Assembly: GCA_947589165.1 (NCBI GenBank) | Contig: CANQCH010000014.1 | Span: 1-14,407 of the forward strand | Origin: an uncultured Bacilli bacterium | GTDB lineage: Bacteria > Bacillota_I > Bacilli_A > RF39 > UBA660 | Reading direction: 5' to 3' | DNA length: 14,407 bases | Shown: positions 1 through 6,917 of the stretch, piece by piece | How positions within the stretch are numbered: the stretch's first letter is position 1 | Layout: every line of letters begins with the position of its first letter | The notes under the pieces: model-generated | Told to the model about the DNA's origin: nothing | Database searches by the model: none | Seen by the model: only the letters and a program-made list of their open reading frames with translations | Translations under genes and position numbers: made by a program

Positions 1-644
1 GCTAGAGCCATAGCTTCTTCGGGAGTCATCCGGCCATTAGTTGATACTTCCATAACTAATTTATCATAGTTTTCATCTTGTCCAACTCTGGTTTTTAAAA
101 CTTCATATTTAACATTTTCGATTGGCGAATAAGATGAGTCAATAGCAATAACACCGACTTTGGTATCTTCTAATAATTTTTTGTTTTCACTAGCTGGAAC
201 ATAACCCCGACCATTATTAACCGTCATTTCGATGTCAATTTTGCCACCTTTAACTAAGTTACAAATGACTAAATCCGGATTCATAATTTCAATTTCGGCA
301 TCTTTAGCAATATCACCAGCCGTAACAGGACCCTCTTTAGAAGCCGTTAAATGTAAGGTTTTCGTTTCTTCCGAATGGTTTTTAACCACCAATTTTTTAA
401 TAGCTAAAACGATGGTTGTAACGTCTTCAACGACACCTTCGATTTTTTGGAATTCATGCATAACGCCATCAATTTTAATAGCCGTTACTGCACTACCAGG
501 TAAGCTTGATAATAAAACTCTTCTTAAAGCATTACCAATGGTAGTACCAAAACCTCTTTCTAAAGGTTCAATTTCAAATTTGCCATAATGATTACTTTCT
601 TGGCTTTCTGTAATCTTATATTCTGGTTTTTCAAATTTTATCAT
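1..644 (-). CDS. rpoA: RNA polymerase alpha subunit, N-terminal part (3' end outside window)
   Basis: Encodes the alpha subunit of RNA polymerase, whose N-terminal domain dimerises and starts assembly of the beta and beta-prime subunits. I translated this frame by hand from the ATG at 644, which follows a strong GAGGAGG site. It stays open for 214 codons to the window edge. Visible family motifs include EPLERGFGTTIGNALRRVLL (about residues 26-45, the dimer-interface helix), the segment GVMHEF followed by GVVEDVTTIV (about 60-80), and the later GRGYVPA. Everything seen belongs to the N-terminal domain. The linker and the C-terminal DNA-binding domain would lie beyond the left edge. It is the last gene of the alpha part of the operon in view, 22 nt after rpsK. 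Partial only because the window ends. Confidence 0.97.
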   Translation of the reverse strand, partial: MIKFEKPEYKITESQESNHYGKFEIEPLERGFGTTIGNALRRVLLSSLPGSAVTAIKIDGVMHEFQKIEGVVEDVTTIVLAIKKLVVKNHSEETKTLHLTASKEGPVTAGDIAKDAEIEIMNPDLVICNLVKGGKIDIEMTVNNGRGYVPASENKKLLEDTKVGVIAIDSSYSPIENVKYEVLKTRVGQDENYDKLVMEVSTNGRMTPEEAMAL

Positions 645-666
645 TTCTATAGTCCTCCTCTATTTA

Positions 667-1050
667 TTACTTTCTTGGTCTTTTTGGTGGGCGGCAGCCA
701 TTATGAGGAACTGGGGTTTCATCCGTAATACTGGTGATTTCTAAACCCGCGGTTTGTAAAGATCTAATGGCATTTTCGCGACCAGGACCTAAGCCTTTAA
801 CAAATACATCAACTTTTCTGACCCCTTGTTCATAAGCCGCAGCAGCAGCCGCTTCAGATGTTAAACCAGCCGCAAAAGGAGTTTTCTTTTTACTACCTTT
901 ATAACCAATGCGACCAGCAGATGACCAACTTATAGCACTACCATCTTTATCACAAATGGTAACGATAGTATTGTTATAAGTGGAATGAATATGAGCTTCC
1001 GCTTCCGGAACATTCTTTTTAACTTTTCTTTTTCTTCTATTATAAGCCAT
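667..1050 (-). CDS. rpsK: 30S ribosomal protein S11
   Basis: Small-subunit protein of the platform, where it contacts 16S rRNA near the E-site mRNA path together with S7 and S18. The 127-residue product has the family's typical length and hallmarks: HIHSTYNNTIVTI (about residues 21-33), the AISWSSAG motif, a GLGPGRENAIRSLQ segment, and the nearly invariant C-terminal TPVPHNGCRPPKRPRK. An alanine-rich helix, six consecutive Ala at about residues 67-72, replaces a more mixed sequence in relatives such as Bacillus. It follows rpsM by 14 nt, and its Shine-Dalgarno TAAGGAG includes the rpsM stop codon. Normal and intact. Confidence 0.98.
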   Translation of the reverse strand: MAYNRRKRKVKKNVPEAEAHIHSTYNNTIVTICDKDGSAISWSSAGRIGYKGSKKKTPFAAGLTSEAAAAAAYEQGVRKVDVFVKGLGPGRENAIRSLQTAGLEITSITDETPVPHNGCRPPKRPRK

Positions 1051-1064
1051 ATCTTTTCGTCTCC

Positions 1065-1430
1065 TTACTTCTTCTTATTAGCCACTACTTTACCCCGGCC
1101 TTTTCTCGTATGAGCATTACGATTAGTTCTTTGACCTCTTACTGGTAAACCTTTTTTGTGTCTAATCCCTTCATAACAATTAATTTCCATTTTGTTTTTA
1201 ATACTCATTTGTACTTCTCTTCTTAAATCACCTTCAACTGAGTATTTATCAACTTCTTTCCGAAGCCGAGCAATTTCATCTTCGGTTAAATCTTTAATTT
1301 TTTTGGATGACTCAACTTGGGCATCTTTACAAATGGTTAAAGCTAAATTACGGCCAATCCCATAAATAGCGGTTAAACCGATGCAAACATGTTTTTCATT
1401 GGGTAATTCAATATTCTTAATTCTTGCCAT
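1065..1430 (-). CDS. rpsM: 30S ribosomal protein S13
   Basis: Head protein of the small subunit; in the family it forms intersubunit bridges with 23S rRNA and L5 and touches the P-site tRNA through its basic tail. The 121-residue product starts MARIKNIELP and carries the helix-hairpin-helix segment GLTAIYGIGRNLA (about residues 18-30). It ends with the conserved GIRHKKGLPVRGQRTNRNAHTRKG region (about 89-112) and a lysine-rich tail. Its Shine-Dalgarno is TAGGAGG, where TAG is the stop codon of rpmJ, so the two genes are closely coupled. In E. coli this is the start of the alpha operon, controlled by S4. No rpsD is present here, and there is no space for a separate leader. Confidence 0.98.
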   Translation of the reverse strand: MARIKNIELPNEKHVCIGLTAIYGIGRNLALTICKDAQVESSKKIKDLTEDEIARLRKEVDKYSVEGDLRREVQMSIKNKMEINCYEGIRHKKGLPVRGQRTNRNAHTRKGRGKVVANKKK

Positions 1431-1438
1431 TTTTCCTC

Positions 1439-1552
1439 CTAACCTTGTACTTGTTTATGTTTCGGATTTTCACATATTACCCGAACTTTTCCTTTTCTTC
1501 TGATTATTTTACATTTCTTACAGATTTTTTTTACAGATGGTCTAACTTTCAT
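1439..1552 (-). CDS. rpmJ: 50S ribosomal protein L36, zinc-binding type
   Basis: A 37-residue protein found by reading the gap between infA and rpsM. The frame runs from the ATG at 1552 to a TAG at 1439. It begins MKVRPSVKKICKKC and ends PKHKQVQG, the classic L36 pattern. The zinc ligands are all present: Cys11, Cys14, Cys27 and His32, so this is the C+ form that holds one zinc ion. L36 binds 23S rRNA in the large subunit near L6 and L16. The start is set by a GATAGGAGG site 5 nt upstream that overlaps the infA stop. Location between infA and rpsM matches the standard Gram-positive order. Confidence 0.97.
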   Translation of the reverse strand: MKVRPSVKKICKKCKIIRRKGKVRVICENPKHKQVQG

Positions 1553-1561
1553 AATATCCTC

Positions 1562-1786
1562 CTATCTCTTATTCCAAACTATAATCCCACGTGTTAAATC
1601 ATAAGGCGAAATTGCTACTGTAACAGTATCCCCTAGTAAAATACGTATCATGTTCATGCGCATTTTACCAGAAACGTAGGCGTTTACAGTATGGCCATTT
1701 TCTAATTCAACGATAAAATTAATCCCGCCTTTTAGAACTTCAATGACCTTGCCTTCTACTTCAATTTTATCTTTATTTTTTCCCAT
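1562..1786 (-). CDS. infA: Translation initiation factor IF-1
   Basis: IF-1 binds the ribosomal A site during initiation and helps IF-2 and IF-3 select the initiator tRNA. The product is a single OB-fold of 74 residues: IEVEGKVIEVL at the N-terminus, the NGHTVNAYVSGKMRMNMIRILLGD core, and a C-terminal YDLTRGIIVWNKR. I place the start at the ATG at 1786, because AGGAG lies 7 nt upstream of it. A TTG two codons earlier (1792) is only one base from that Shine-Dalgarno and is unlikely. The Shine-Dalgarno lies in the last codons of map, whose TGA stop is 2 nt before this ATG, so translational coupling is likely. Confidence 0.96.
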   Translation of the reverse strand: MGKNKDKIEVEGKVIEVLKGGINFIVELENGHTVNAYVSGKMRMNMIRILLGDTVTVAISPYDLTRGIIVWNKR

Positions 1787-1788
1787 AT

Positions 1789-2532
1789 TCAATCTCCTGT
1801 CAATATTTCATAACCATCTTCGGTTACGAGTACAGTATTTTCATAATGTGCGGATGGCCTTCCATCCATGGTTTTAACCGTCCAATCATTATCATCAAGA
1901 TATACTTCTTTGCTACCAAGATTAAGCATTGGTTCGATAGCAATTGTCATCCCGGCTTTAAGCCGAATGTTATTACCATCATCATAATTGGCGACATTGG
2001 GATCTTCGTGCATTTCTCGACCGATGCCATGACCAACTAATTCTTCCACAACACTTAAACCATGTTCATGGGCATATTTTTCAATCGCTTGCCCAATTTC
2101 GCGAACTCTTATTCCCGCTTTAACTACCTTAACCCCGGCCAGAAAAGCCTTTTCGGTATCGGTAACTAAATTCTTTACTTCTGGTGTAACTTGACCAACA
2201 ATATAAGTTCTCGTCGCATCAGCATGATAGCCTTGGTACGATAAGACCAAATCGACAGAAACTATATCTCCACCTTTAAGGCGGCGATGATTGGGAATTC
2301 CGTGAACTACTTCATCATTAACCGAAATACAAACCGATGCCGGAAATCCTTCATATCCTAAACAGGAAGGCTCACAACCATATTCTTTAATTAATTTATA
2401 AGCCACATTATCGAGTTCTTTGGTTGTAACTCCCGGTTTAATATGTTTTTTAATGCCTTGCATAACCAAAACATTAAATTTACCAGCTTCCCGCATTAAA
2501 TTAATTTCGCGTTCACTTTTAATACTAATCAT
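1789..2532 (-). CDS. map: Methionine aminopeptidase, type I
   Basis: Removes the initiator methionine from nascent proteins at the ribosome exit, using a two-metal centre. The 247-residue product has the usual length for the bacterial type Ia enzyme without an N-terminal extension. All five metal ligands are visible: Asp94 and Asp105 in the VDLVLSYQGYHADATRT segment, His168 in GHGIGREMHEDP, Glu200 in IAIEPM, and Glu231 in HYENT. The substrate-binding His77 (VVHGIP) and His175 are also present. It overlaps the end of adk by 8 nt. It ends in TGA; continuing past that codon would give a tail not found in relatives, which supports TGA as a stop in this organism. Confidence 0.98.
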   Translation of the reverse strand: MISIKSEREINLMREAGKFNVLVMQGIKKHIKPGVTTKELDNVAYKLIKEYGCEPSCLGYEGFPASVCISVNDEVVHGIPNHRRLKGGDIVSVDLVLSYQGYHADATRTYIVGQVTPEVKNLVTDTEKAFLAGVKVVKAGIRVREIGQAIEKYAHEHGLSVVEELVGHGIGREMHEDPNVANYDDGNNIRLKAGMTIAIEPMLNLGSKEVYLDDNDWTVKTMDGRPSAHYENTVLVTEDGYEILTGD

Positions 2533-3175
2533 TCTTAATTCCCTCGATGATATCGTGAAAGATTAAATCAACATCACGATCAACATCTATTATTTTTAAT
2601 TTACCTTTTTGCGCATAGTATTCTTTGATCGGGCCAAAATTATCTAACACCACTTGATAACGCGTTTTAAAACTTTCGGCGTTATCATCGCTTCGTTTTA
2701 CTAATTCTTTTCCACAGTTATCACAAATACCTGCCACTTTCGGTTTTAAATTTTCCTCAAAGATGTTATACGATTTACCACAGCTACAAATTAAGCGCCC
2801 AGCAATTCGTTTATAAGCAACATCTTCATTTAAATCTAAATATAATACCACATAATCTTCATTACCTAGTTCGCCAAGCACTTTATCAAACTCTTGGGCT
2901 TGATAAATGGTGCGGGGAAAACCATCTAAGCAGTAATGTTTCCCTTTTATTTCTTGTAATTTATTTTTTAATAATGTGATGGTTAAATCATCATCAACGA
3001 GTGCTCCGGATTCAATAATCCCGGCAATTTTTAAACCAACTGGCGTCTTCGCCGCGATTTCTTGCCGTAATAGATCGCCCATCGAAATATGTTCATAACC
3101 ATATTCTTTTTTTAATAATTCACTTTGCGTTCCTTTGCCCGCGGCTGGTGGGGCAATTAAAATAACATTTCTCAT
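2525..3175 (-). CDS. adk: Adenylate kinase with atypical P-loop and four-cysteine lid
   Basis: Interconverts ATP + AMP and two ADP in the cytoplasm. The 216-residue protein is of the long (lid-bearing) type. Visible motifs are the P-loop region (residues 8-16), HISMGDLLRQEI for AMP binding (29-40), YCLDGFPRT (81-89), the lid start AGRL (125-128) and the arginine segment KRSDDNAESFKTR (160-172). The lid carries Cys130, Cys132, Cys151 and Cys154, so it probably binds zinc, but the first pair is CxC rather than the usual CxxC. The P-loop reads APPAAGKGTQ where GxPGAGKGTQ is usual. The ATG overlaps the secY TGA stop as ATGA. secY-adk-map is the normal Gram-positive order. Catalytic arginines and the P-loop lysine are kept, so I expect an active enzyme. 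Confidence 0.96.
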   Translation of the reverse strand: MRNVILIAPPAAGKGTQSELLKKEYGYEHISMGDLLRQEIAAKTPVGLKIAGIIESGALVDDDLTITLLKNKLQEIKGKHYCLDGFPRTIYQAQEFDKVLGELGNEDYVVLYLDLNEDVAYKRIAGRLICSCGKSYNIFEENLKPKVAGICDNCGKELVKRSDDNAESFKTRYQVVLDNFGPIKEYYAQKGKLKIIDVDRDVDLIFHDIIEGIKND

Positions 3176-4437
3176 TTTAATCTCTTTCTCCGAGAAGAAT
3201 AACTTCTTGAGACAAGACCACTTTCGATTTGTTTATAAGTTTCAATTGCCACCCCAACAACGATTAAGATTCCGGTCCCCCCAATAGATACATTAGGTGG
3301 TAAATTACTAAAGTTTGATATTAAGACTGGTAAGGCGGCTAAAATAATTAAGAAGATGCTACCTACCGTCGTTAATTTACCTAACGAATTAGCAATATAT
3401 TTAGTGGTATCAGCCCCAGGTCGAATCCCAGGAATATAACCACCGCGTTCATTAACATTTTTACTCATTTCTTCCGGGTTCATTGCAATGAAGAAAGTAT
3501 ATATATAGCCAAAAATAAAGATTAAGACGATATAAAGAATAAAACCAGTTAATGACGTATTATTAATATATTTATTAACAAAATCTATTGCGCCTTGATT
3601 ACCAATTACGCCAACGATTGTCGCCGGAATAGTGGAAATAATCGAAGCAAAGATGACTGGTAACACGCCTGCGGAGTTAATTTTAATTGGTAAATAACTT
3701 TGTTGCGCACCATAAGCACTATTGCTGCGATTTGCATATTGAATGGGAATTCTTCTTTCGGCTAGTTGAACCCAAATGATCCCCACGATAATTAAAATAT
3801 AGACGAGGATAAACAAAATGAAGAATAACCAACCCATCCATAAGCTTTCGCTTGCTGTGACTAAACCTTCATAAGCGCCGGTAAAGACCCCTGGCATACT
3901 TTGAATAATCCCAGCCATAATGAGCATTGATTGTCCATTGCCAATTCCCTTCGTAGTAATTTGATCGCCCATCCATAAACAGAAGGCGGTCCCGGCGGTC
4001 ATAACTAACGCCGTTTTTAACATTGTAAAGACATCGGCACCTTTTAGGTAAAATACGCATAAAACATAAGCTTGGACAAAACCAATAATAATACCTAAAT
4101 ACCTTGTTATTTTATTTATTTTTTGACGACCAACATAACCTTGATCTTTTAATTCCTTAAAATAAGGAAAAATATCGGTTTGTAATAATTGGGTAATGAT
4201 GGAAGCGGTAATATAAGGAGAAACCCCTAAACCAAAGATGGAGAAGTTTCTTAACCCGCCACCTGACATTAAGTTAAAAATTTCTAAAAATCCTAAATTA
4301 TCATAAACAACGGAAGCCCAAGGAATTGTAATCGTCGTGCCTAAACAAAAGACACCTAAACAAAATAGCGTAAAGTATATTCTTTTACGAATATCTTTAT
4401 TATTTTTATTAAAAAGTTCGGAAAAACCACGAAACAT
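3172..4437 (-). CDS. secY: Preprotein translocase channel subunit SecY
   Basis: Forms the membrane channel through which the Sec system exports or inserts proteins. The 421-residue product has the length and ten-helix pattern of the family. Helix 1 is at about residues 20-40, followed by the plug and half-helix region FNLMSGGGLRNFSIFGLGV. Conserved cytoplasmic loops are visible: AERRIPIQYA between helices 6 and 7, and GGYIPGIRPGADT between helices 8 and 9, which contact the ribosome or SecA. Helix 10 includes GTGILIVVGVAIETYKQIES, followed by a short basic tail. It starts 1 nt after rplO, with GAGGTGAT inside the rplO end as its Shine-Dalgarno. It ends in TGA overlapping the adk ATG. Confidence 0.98.
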   Translation of the reverse strand: MFRGFSELFNKNNKDIRKRIYFTLFCLGVFCLGTTITIPWASVVYDNLGFLEIFNLMSGGGLRNFSIFGLGVSPYITASIITQLLQTDIFPYFKELKDQGYVGRQKINKITRYLGIIIGFVQAYVLCVFYLKGADVFTMLKTALVMTAGTAFCLWMGDQITTKGIGNGQSMLIMAGIIQSMPGVFTGAYEGLVTASESLWMGWLFFILFILVYILIIVGIIWVQLAERRIPIQYANRSNSAYGAQQSYLPIKINSAGVLPVIFASIISTIPATIVGVIGNQGAIDFVNKYINNTSLTGFILYIVLIFIFGYIYTFFIAMNPEEMSKNVNERGGYIPGIRPGADTTKYIANSLGKLTTVGSIFLIILAALPVLISNFSNLPPNVSIGGTGILIVVGVAIETYKQIESGLVSRSYSSRRKRLK

Positions 4438-4438
4438 T

Positions 4439-4882
4439 TTAAATCACCTCAGCTTTGCCACCAGCGTTTTCAATTTTTGTAACAGCAGCTGACGTAAAAC
4501 GATGCGCTTTAACGGTTAATTTTTTAGTTAATTCGCCGTCAGCTAAAATTTTAATGCCGTTTAATTCTTTTTTAATTATTTTTCTTTCCTTTAAGATTTC
4601 TGGTGTTACAACATCACCATCATTAAAGAATTTTTCTAAATCCGCTAAGTTTAAAGTTGCATAACGAACAGTGAAATTTTTATTATTGAAACCGCGAATT
4701 GGAATTCGACGGTGTAAAGGAGTTTGCCCACCTTGGAACCAAGCTTTAATGGAAGCCCCACTACGAGCTTTTTGACCCTTTTCCCCACGGGTAGAAGTTT
4801 TACCCATGCCGGAACCAGGTCCCCGACCAACTCTTTTACTTACTTTTGTTTCATTACTTCTTGGTAAATTTTCTAATTTCAT
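4439..4882 (-). CDS. rplO: 50S ribosomal protein L15
   Basis: Large-subunit protein whose long N-terminal extension runs deep into 23S rRNA. Starting at the ATG at 4882 gives 147 residues beginning MKLENLPRSNE, the normal family start. The region KRVGRGPGSGMGKTSTRGEKGQ is the glycine/arginine-rich RNA-binding arm, and the C-terminal globular part follows. An in-frame ATG 15 nt upstream (4897) would add five residues and overlap rpsE; the GAGGAAT site 8 nt before 4882 favours the downstream start. Only 1 nt separates it from the rpsE stop. The rpmD gene that sits here in Bacillus and E. coli is missing. Confidence 0.97.
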   Translation of the reverse strand: MKLENLPRSNETKVSKRVGRGPGSGMGKTSTRGEKGQKARSGASIKAWFQGGQTPLHRRIPIRGFNNKNFTVRYATLNLADLEKFFNDGDVVTPEILKERKIIKKELNGIKILADGELTKKLTVKAHRFTSAAVTKIENAGGKAEVI

Positions 4883-4883
4883 T

Positions 4884-5387
4884 TTATAATTCCTCAACTT
4901 TCTTGCCTCTTAATTCAGCAACATGTTCGGGAGTTCTTTGCATTAATAAGGCATCTAAAGTAGCTTTAGCTACATTTACTTGGGTATTAGAACCAAGTGA
5001 TTTAGATACGATATCTTTAACTCCGGCAAGTTCAAGGACTGCCCGTGCGGCCCCACCGGCAATAATACCGCGACCTTCTTTAGCTGGTTTTAATAACACA
5101 ACGGAACGGCCAACTTTGGCAGTTGCTTCATGGGGAATGGTCCGGTTATCAAGTAAAGCCACTTTAACCACATTCTTTTGGGCTGCTTGTAAAGCTTTTT
5201 TAATAGCTTCAGGCACTTCGTTAGCTTTACCATTACCAATACCAATTAAACCTTTGCGATTACCAACGGCAACCGTAGCGGAAAAACGAAAATGTCTACC
5301 ACCTTGCGTTACTTTCGTGACGCGGCCAATTGAGATAACTTTTTCTTCTAATAAACTTTTCTTTTGGTCAAATTTTTGATTTCTCAT
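4884..5387 (-). CDS. rpsE: 30S ribosomal protein S5
   Basis: Small-subunit protein at the mRNA entry site, with roles in decoding accuracy. The 167-residue product has the two expected domains. An N-terminal double-stranded-RNA-binding-like part carries VTKVTQGGRHFRFSATVAVGNRKG (about residues 23-46) and GIGNGKANEVPEAIKKA. The C-terminal part carries PAKEGRGIIAGGAARAVLELAGVKDI (about 101-126). The loop VTQGGRHFRF is the site where spectinomycin-resistance changes occur in relatives; it looks normal here. Its Shine-Dalgarno TAAGGAGG contains the rplR stop codon. Downstream rplO follows directly, without rpmD. Confidence 0.98.
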   Translation of the reverse strand: MRNQKFDQKKSLLEEKVISIGRVTKVTQGGRHFRFSATVAVGNRKGLIGIGNGKANEVPEAIKKALQAAQKNVVKVALLDNRTIPHEATAKVGRSVVLLKPAKEGRGIIAGGAARAVLELAGVKDIVSKSLGSNTQVNVAKATLDALLMQRTPEHVAELRGKKVEEL

Positions 5388-5396
5388 GCGTCCTCC

Positions 5397-5753
5397 TTAA
5401 AATTCTAGTCCCGCTTCTCTTGCTGCATCAGCAAGGGCAGAAACTCTACCATGATATTGGTAACCACCGCGGTCAAAAACCACTTTTTTAATTTTTAATT
5501 TTAAACATTTTGCAGCAATATCTTTCCCAACTGCTTTCGCAGCTTCAATATTACTACCATTTTTAATCTTTAATTCAAGATTAGATGAACTAGCTAAGGT
5601 TTTACCGGCTTCATCATCGATAACTTGGACATAAATACCATTATTAGAACGGAAAACATTTAATCTTGGGCATTCTTTTGTCCCGCATACCGTTCTCCGC
5701 ACCCGAAGATGTCTTCTTTGCCGAGCTTTATTTGTTGATTCTTTTCTTATCAT
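5397..5753 (-). CDS. rplR: 50S ribosomal protein L18
   Basis: Binds 5S rRNA with L5 and helps attach it to the large subunit in the central protuberance. The 118-residue product has the standard size. A basic N-terminal arm (TNKARQRRHLRVRRTVCGT) is followed by PRLNVFRSNNGIYVQVIDD, the AAKAVGKDIAAKCLKLKIKKVVFDRGGYQYHGRV segment, and the C-terminal ALADAAREAGLEF. All are typical of the bacterial family. It follows rplF with a TAAGGAGG Shine-Dalgarno that includes the rplF stop, and it feeds directly into rpsE in the same way. Nothing unusual. Confidence 0.98.
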   Translation of the reverse strand: MIRKESTNKARQRRHLRVRRTVCGTKECPRLNVFRSNNGIYVQVIDDEAGKTLASSSNLELKIKNGSNIEAAKAVGKDIAAKCLKLKIKKVVFDRGGYQYHGRVSALADAAREAGLEF

Positions 5754-5765
5754 AACTTAACCTCC

Positions 5766-6302
5766 TTATGCCGCTTTCTTTCCGTCTTTATGACGTACAT
5801 GTTCATCTTTATATCTGATACCTTTACCTTTATATGGTTCTGGTTCTCTTACTTTACGTAGGTTAGCTGCAAATTCGGAAACTTTTTGTTTATCAATACC
5901 ATGTAAAGTAATTTCGGTATTTGATTCACTTGTAACTGTAATACCTTGAGGGGCTTCAATTACAACCGGATGAGAATAACCAGCATTAATAGTTATTTTA
6001 TTACCGGCCACATTAAACCGATAACCAACCCCAACGGCTTCAAGTGATTTTTCAAAGCCTTTTGACACTCCAATAAGCATATTATTAATTAAAGAATTCA
6101 TTGTTCCTTGCATAATATTTGCTCTTTTAGAGGCCTTTTTTTGTTTCGTAGTCACAACATTATCAACTACATTTACTTCGATTAAATTATCAACTTTTAA
6201 ATTTAATTCGCCTTTAGGTCCCTTGCACACAAGTTCATTACCATCAACGGTTACAGTAACATTTGCCGGGATTGTTAATTTTCTTTCACCAATTCTACTC
6301 AT
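5766..6302 (-). CDS. rplF: 50S ribosomal protein L6
   Basis: Large-subunit protein near the factor-binding site, in contact with the sarcin-ricin loop region. The 178-residue product has the duplicated-domain layout: MSRIGERKLTIPANV at the start, VCKGPKGELNLKV in the first repeat, GYRFNVAGNKITINAGYSHPV at the start of the second, and the conserved C-terminal REPEPYKGKGIRYKDE. It starts 6 nt after the rpsH stop with only TAAGG as a weak Shine-Dalgarno, where TAA is that stop. Its translation probably depends partly on ribosomes finishing rpsH. Confidence 0.98.
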   Translation of the reverse strand: MSRIGERKLTIPANVTVTVDGNELVCKGPKGELNLKVDNLIEVNVVDNVVTTKQKKASKRANIMQGTMNSLINNMLIGVSKGFEKSLEAVGVGYRFNVAGNKITINAGYSHPVVIEAPQGITVTSESNTEITLHGIDKQKVSEFAANLRKVREPEPYKGKGIRYKDEHVRHKDGKKAA

Positions 6303-6308
6303 ATAACC

Positions 6309-6707
6309 TTACCAAATATAGGCAAGAACTTCGCCTCCTAACCTTTTTGCACGGGCTTCTTTATCTGTCATTAAACCTTCAGAAGTCGAAATAATAGCAA
6401 TACCTAAACCATTAAGAACACGAGGAACTTCATCAGCTTTAACATAAACTCTTAAACCAGATTTACTAATTCTTTTTAAACCGGTAATAACTTTTTCTTT
6501 CTTTTCACCGTATTTTAAAGTTAATGTAAGCCGATCGCCTTTCGTATCTTTTTCATAGACATAATCAGCGATAAAACCTTCTCTTTTTAAAATTTCCGCA
6601 ATGCCTAAAGTCATTTTTGTACCAACGACTTCTACCGTTTGATACTTCATTTGATTAGCATTCCGAATCCGAGTTAACATATCGGCAATTTTATCTTGTA
6701 CAAACAT
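6309..6707 (-). CDS. rpsH: 30S ribosomal protein S8
   Basis: Primary binder of the central domain of 16S rRNA; in E. coli S8 also represses the spc operon. The start is the ATG at 6707, which gives 132 residues beginning MFVQDKIADMLTRIRNAN and has an AGGAGG site at normal distance. A longer frame from 6728 would add seven residues and overlap rpsZ, with no good ribosome binding site. The C-terminal RNA-binding motif GIAIISTSEGLMTDKEAR is intact, as is the closing GGEVLAYIW. The E. coli S8 regulatory target lies around rplE. Here the gap before rplE is 2 nt, so no intergenic copy of that element exists. Confidence 0.98.
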   Translation of the reverse strand: MFVQDKIADMLTRIRNANQMKYQTVEVVGTKMTLGIAEILKREGFIADYVYEKDTKGDRLTLTLKYGEKKEKVITGLKRISKSGLRVYVKADEVPRVLNGLGIAIISTSEGLMTDKEARAKRLGGEVLAYIW

Positions 6708-6721
6708 TATTATTCCTCCTT

Positions 6722-6907
6722 CTACCAACTTGACTTTTTAACGCCAGGTAATTTTCCTTCATTAGCTAGTTCCCGAAAACAAATACGACAAATACCATAT
6801 TTTTTTAACACAGCATGAGGGCGACCACAACGATTACATCTCGTATAGGCCCGAGTGGAAAATTTAGGGGTTCTTTTATTTTTAATAATCATACTTTTCT
6901 TCGCCAT
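6722..6907 (-). CDS. rpsZ: 30S ribosomal protein S14, zinc-binding type Z
   Basis: Small head protein of the 30S subunit. Starting at the ATG at 6907 gives 61 residues (MAKKSMIIKNKR...), the exact size class of the short zinc-type S14. Cys24, Cys27, Cys40 and Cys43 form the two CxxC pairs of a zinc finger (CNRCGRP and CRICFREL). It ends GVKKSSW. An upstream in-frame start would add eleven residues overlapping rplE and is not supported. The chosen start has TAAGGAGG nearby, containing the rplE stop codon. The zinc type at the spc position is typical of Gram-positive bacteria. I cannot tell whether a second, zinc-free copy exists elsewhere. Confidence 0.97.
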   Translation of the reverse strand: MAKKSMIIKNKRTPKFSTRAYTRCNRCGRPHAVLKKYGICRICFRELANEGKLPGVKKSSW

Positions 6908-6917
6908 AATTTCCTCC

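Noticed and set aside
232..588. 118-residue open frame on the plus strand
   Set aside because: It lies wholly within the complement of rpoA, which I could read as a clear RpoA N-terminal domain on the minus strand.
3869..4060. 63-residue minus-strand frame inside secY
   Set aside because: It is an out-of-frame shadow of secY with no motif or ribosome binding site.
4882..4897. A very short or degenerate rpmD between rpsE and rplO
   Set aside because: There is a single base between the two genes, so no room for even a remnant.
4846..5379. 177-residue open frame on the plus strand
   Set aside because: It lies opposite rpsE and has no ribosome binding site or recognisable motif; it is the complement of a conserved gene.
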